Assembly (NCBI GenBank): GCA_018061385.1
Contig: JAGOUF010000137.1
Coordinates: 1 to 6,624, forward strand
Length of the DNA stretch: 6,624 nucleotides
Reading direction: 5' to 3'
From: Chitinophagaceae bacterium
Lineage (GTDB): Bacteria; Bacteroidota; Bacteroidia; Chitinophagales; Chitinophagaceae
The position numbers and the translations under genes are program-made. The notes under the pieces were generated by a model that was given only the letters and a program-made list of their open reading frames with translations, did no database searches and was not told the origin of the DNA. Below, one piece after another: positions 4,936 through 6,624 of the stretch (the stretch's first letter is position 1; every line of letters starts with the position of its first letter).

Positions 4936-5820
4936 ATGGCAACTATTCAACGATTTCAAGATTTAGAAATATGGCAATTGGCAAGACAATTGGAGAATGA
5001 TATTTTTGTTATTCTTAAAGAAGGGTTGTTGGCGAAAGATTTTTCTATAAAAGATCAAATGAGCAGAAGTGCTGGTTCTATCATGGACAATATAGCTGAA
5101 GGTTTTGGAAGGGGAGGTCGAAATGAGTTTATACAATTTTTAAGTATTGCCAAAGCATCTGCAGCAGAATTACAGTCTCAATTAACTAGATGCTTGGATA
5201 GATCTTATATTAATCAAGAAGTCTTTCAGAAACTTGACTCTTCTACATTGTTAATTGGGAATAAAATTGGAGCATTAATTCGGCACTTAAACGAAGCTGA
5301 AATCAAAGGTCAAAAGTTTCTAAATAGATCAGAACTAAAATCTATAATAAATAAAACAACTCAACAATCAACACCAAACACGAAACACCAAACAAATAAA
5401 ATAAACCAAGAAACGATTCATACTAACAATGCTGCCAAACCTTTAGGAGCTTATCCCCACGCAAGAAAAGTGGATAATCTTTTGTTCCTTTCAGGCATAG
5501 GTTCAAGAAGTGCAGTTGATAATAAAATACCTGGTTTGGAATTAGATGAAAATGGAAATATTCTTAAGTATGATATTGAAGCTGAAACGCATCAAGTAAT
5601 GGCCAATGTAAAAGCAGTGTTAGAAGCAAGTGGAAGTAGTTGGGATAAGATAGTTGACGTAACTGTGTTTCTCACAAACATGAAAAAAGATTTTCCTATT
5701 TATAATAAAATTTATGGTGAATATTTTAAAGATGTAGAAGCATGTAGAACAACTGTAGAAGTGAAAAGTTTACCAACGCCAATAGCTATAGAATTAAAAG
5801 TAATTGCAACGATTGAATAA
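4936..5820 (+). CDS. amnD: S23 four-helix-bundle domain fused in frame to RidA-type 2-aminomuconate deaminase
   Basis: This is a single 294-residue frame joining two unrelated families. Residues 1 to about 125 are an S23-type four-helix bundle (DLEIWQLARQLE, then SRSAGSIMDNIAEGFGRG at 43-60 and NEFIQFLSIAKASAAELQSQL). Residues about 156-294 are a full RidA/YjgF domain of the 2-aminomuconate deaminase type (AKPLGAYPHARKVDNLLFLSGIGSR, shown here as two parts: AKPLGAYPHARK and NLLFLSGIGSR). It ends in ACRTTVEV, with R271 as the likely carboxylate-binding Arg, and IELKVIATIE. The deaminase step turns 2-aminomuconate into 4-oxalocrotonate plus ammonia, directly after the ALDH reaction. Linker residues 144-153 (QSTPNTKHQT) are encoded exactly by the right inverted-repeat arm. 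From residue 106 to 178 there is no ATG, GTG or TTG, so the deaminase has no normal start of its own. A natural N-terminus would fall near codon 156, which is ATA (5401). Either a true fusion is made, or a rare start is used. The frame is intact throughout. Confidence 0.87.
   Translation: MATIQRFQDLEIWQLARQLENDIFVILKEGLLAKDFSIKDQMSRSAGSIMDNIAEGFGRGGRNEFIQFLSIAKASAAELQSQLTRCLDRSYINQEVFQKLDSSTLLIGNKIGALIRHLNEAEIKGQKFLNRSELKSIINKTTQQSTPNTKHQTNKINQETIHTNNAAKPLGAYPHARKVDNLLFLSGIGSRSAVDNKIPGLELDENGNILKYDIEAETHQVMANVKAVLEASGSSWDKIVDVTVFLTNMKKDFPIYNKIYGEYFKDVEACRTTVEVKSLPTPIAIELKVIATIE
5365..5394. repeat. Inverted-repeat arm (family B), inside the fusion reading frame
   Basis: This arm pairs with 4861-4890 (24/30). 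It is read in frame as fusion residues 144-153, between the S23 bundle and the deaminase. A tandem stop TAATAA sits just upstream at 5345-5350 but in the +1 frame, so it does not end the S23 frame. Confidence 0.7.
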
Positions 5821-5826
5821 TAAATT

Positions 5827-5904
5827 GTTTGATGTTTGAAGTTGGGTGTTGTTTGTTTTGCAGTTACTTTAAGCATAAACAACACCCAACTCCAAACACT
5901 CAAC
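5827..5904. repeat. Compact inverted repeat / hairpin, family B, empty copy
   Basis: The arms at 5827-5854 and 5877-5904 match at 24 of 28 positions, including an uninterrupted 15-bp block agttgggtgttgttt next to the 22-base loop. The hairpin begins six bases after the deaminase stop and ends 16 bases before the kynureninase ATG. Its right arm, read in reverse, shares gtgtttggagttgg with the arm at 4861. No T-run follows the stem, and the next gene continues in the same direction, so an intrinsic terminator is unlikely. A processing site or an mRNA-stabilising hairpin fits better. Confidence 0.85.
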
Positions 5905-5920
5905 TTCATACAACATTAAT

Positions 5921-6624
5921 ATGAGCTTTGAGAATAATCTAGACTTTGCGAAACAGCTTGATGAAAAAGATGAATTGAAATCTTTCCGTTCCAAATTCTT
6001 CATCCCACAACATGAAGGAAAAGATACTGTTTATTTTACAGGAAATTCATTAGGGCTTCAGCCAAAGTCAACACTAGCTTACATTCAACAAGAGTTAAAT
6101 GATTGGGCACTGTTTGGTGTTGAAGGACATTTTCATGCAAAAAATCCTTGGTTAAGTTATCATGAAATTTTTCCAAAATTGTTAGCCCCAATTGTTGGAG
6201 CAATGGAAGATGAATTGGTTGTAATGAATCAACTTACAATAAATCTTCATTTGTTGATGGTTAGTTTTTATCAACCAACAAAAGAACGGTACAAAATTAT
6301 CTGTGAAGCAAAAGCTTTTCCATCAGATCAATATGCTTTGGAATCTCAAGTTAAATTTCATGGATTAAATTATGCCGATGCTGTTATTGAAGTTGCTCCA
6401 AGAGAAGGTGAATATACCATTCGTTTAGAAGATATTTTATCAACTATTGAACAACACAAAGACTCTGTTGCGTTGGTGTTGTTTGGTGGTGTAAATTATT
6501 ATACTGGTCAAGTTTTTGATATGCCGACTATAGTAAAAGCTACACATGCAGTTGGTGCACTTTGTGGTTTTGATTTAGCCCATGCAGCAGGTAATGTTGA
6601 ATTAAAATTACACGATTGGAATGT
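5921..6624 (+). CDS. kynU: Kynureninase, N-terminal part (runs off the window)
   Basis: This is a PLP-dependent fold-type I enzyme that cleaves kynurenine or 3-hydroxykynurenine to anthranilate or 3-hydroxyanthranilate plus alanine, feeding the dioxygenase step. The frame is open from ATG at 5921 to the window edge, giving 234 codons plus two bases. Landmarks are [12 protein letters not shown] at 38-49 near the N-terminus, [15 protein letters not shown] at 103-117, the [11 protein letters not shown] segment at 133-143, and [18 protein letters not shown] at 216-233. D218 and H221 correspond to the conserved PLP/substrate residues. The Schiff-base Lys should lie about 26 residues after D218, just beyond the window, so the catalytic Lys is not seen. 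It lies 100 bp after the fusion gene, with a hairpin between. No Shine-Dalgarno sequence is visible before the ATG (context caacattaat). Confidence 0.95.
   Translation, partial: MSFENNLDFAKQLDEKDELKSFRSKFFIPQHEGKDTVYFTGNSLGLQPKSTLAYIQQELNDWALFGVEGHFHAKNPWLSYHEIFPKLLAPIVGAMEDELVVMNQLTINLHLLMVSFYQPTKERYKIICEAKAFPSDQYALESQVKFHGLNYADAVIEVAPREGEYTIRLEDILSTIEQHKDSVALVLFGGVNYYTGQVFDMPTIVKATHAVGALCGFDLAHAAGNVELKLHDWN

Larger units (their letters stand above)
4861..5394 (+). mobile_element. Candidate S23-carrying palindromic element, family B, filled copy
   Basis: An S23 coding segment beginning at 4936 is bracketed by inverted arms at 4861-4890 and 5365-5394 that match at 24 of 30 positions. The unit starts 13 bp after the ALDH stop. 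The right arm is translated as the linker of the S23-deaminase fusion. A related compact hairpin with no gene lies just downstream at 5827-5904, sharing the exact 14-mer gtgtttggagttgg with the left arm. As in the family A copy, the S23 frame points in the same direction as the host operon and no transposase is present. Mobility is inferred from the filled/empty pairing. Confidence 0.5.

Noticed and set aside
5849..5870. Promoter in the hairpin loop ahead of kynureninase (TTG followed by TACTTTAA)
   Set aside because: The -7 match is poor at the conserved TTTG end and the spacing to the nearest TTG candidates is not convincing; the region is better explained as hairpin loop.
4861..5904. CRISPR-like array from the repeated G/T-rich segments
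   Set aside because: The copies are inverted, imperfect and irregularly spaced, with genes between them; there are no regular spacers and no cas genes.
5827..5904. Rho-independent terminator
   Set aside because: The stem is AT/GT-rich with no following T-run, and a co-directional pathway gene starts 16 bases later.
5712..5909. Minus-strand 65-codon frame across the end of the fusion gene and the hairpin
   Set aside because: Most of it is antisense to the deaminase C-terminus and the rest is the inverted repeat; no recognisable protein features.

Overview
The window is AT-rich and densely packed with genes. It looks like a chromosomal segment of a Bacteroidota bacterium, probably of the Chitinophagaceae type. 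The evidence is the codon use, the absence of Shine-Dalgarno sequences, a -7-like TAnnTTTG-type element, two S23-type four-helix-bundle genes, and a complete-looking bacterial kynurenine / 3-hydroxyanthranilate catabolic set. The lineage is an inference from style; no rRNA is present.

Layout. The left edge holds the C-terminal end of a membrane protein, probably a UbiA-family prenyltransferase, on the + strand. It is convergent with a minus-strand group read as 3-hydroxyanthranilate 3,4-dioxygenase (2267-1743), an S23 four-helix-bundle gene (1684-1289) and aminocarboxymuconate-semialdehyde decarboxylase (1239-253). A 243-bp divergent intergenic region (2268-2510) separates this from a plus-strand group. 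That group is an SDR with a degenerate active site (2511-3296), 2-aminomuconate semialdehyde dehydrogenase (3390-4847), an S23 domain fused in frame to a RidA-type 2-aminomuconate deaminase (4936-5820), and the start of kynureninase (5921 to the window edge).

How the genes work together. Kynureninase yields 3-hydroxyanthranilate (from 3-hydroxykynurenine). The dioxygenase opens its ring to 2-amino-3-carboxymuconate semialdehyde, the decarboxylase gives 2-aminomuconate semialdehyde, the ALDH oxidises it to 2-aminomuconate, and the RidA-type deaminase releases ammonia to give 4-oxalocrotonate. The SDR has no assigned step.

The unusual part is between the genes. All four same-strand junctions between pathway genes carry a long imperfect inverted repeat. 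Two repeat families are present. Family A is T/A-rich, built on gtttattggttaatt and gttaact. Family B is G/T-rich, built on gtgtttggagttgg. Each family occurs once 'empty', as a compact hairpin of about 27-28 bp (3311-3396 for A, 5827-5904 for B). Each also occurs once 'filled', with the arms pushed about 450-475 bp apart around an S23 gene in the same direction as its neighbours (1242-1748 for A, 4861-5394 for B). This resembles the intervening sequences of 23S rRNA, which are stem-flanked and can encode S23 proteins, but here they lie in protein-coding mRNAs. In the filled B copy the S23 reading frame runs through the right arm into the deaminase, which has no ATG, GTG or TTG start of its own. 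The repeat edges also touch neighbouring start and stop codons. I consider this possible S23/palindrome mobile or RNA-processing element the main item to follow up.
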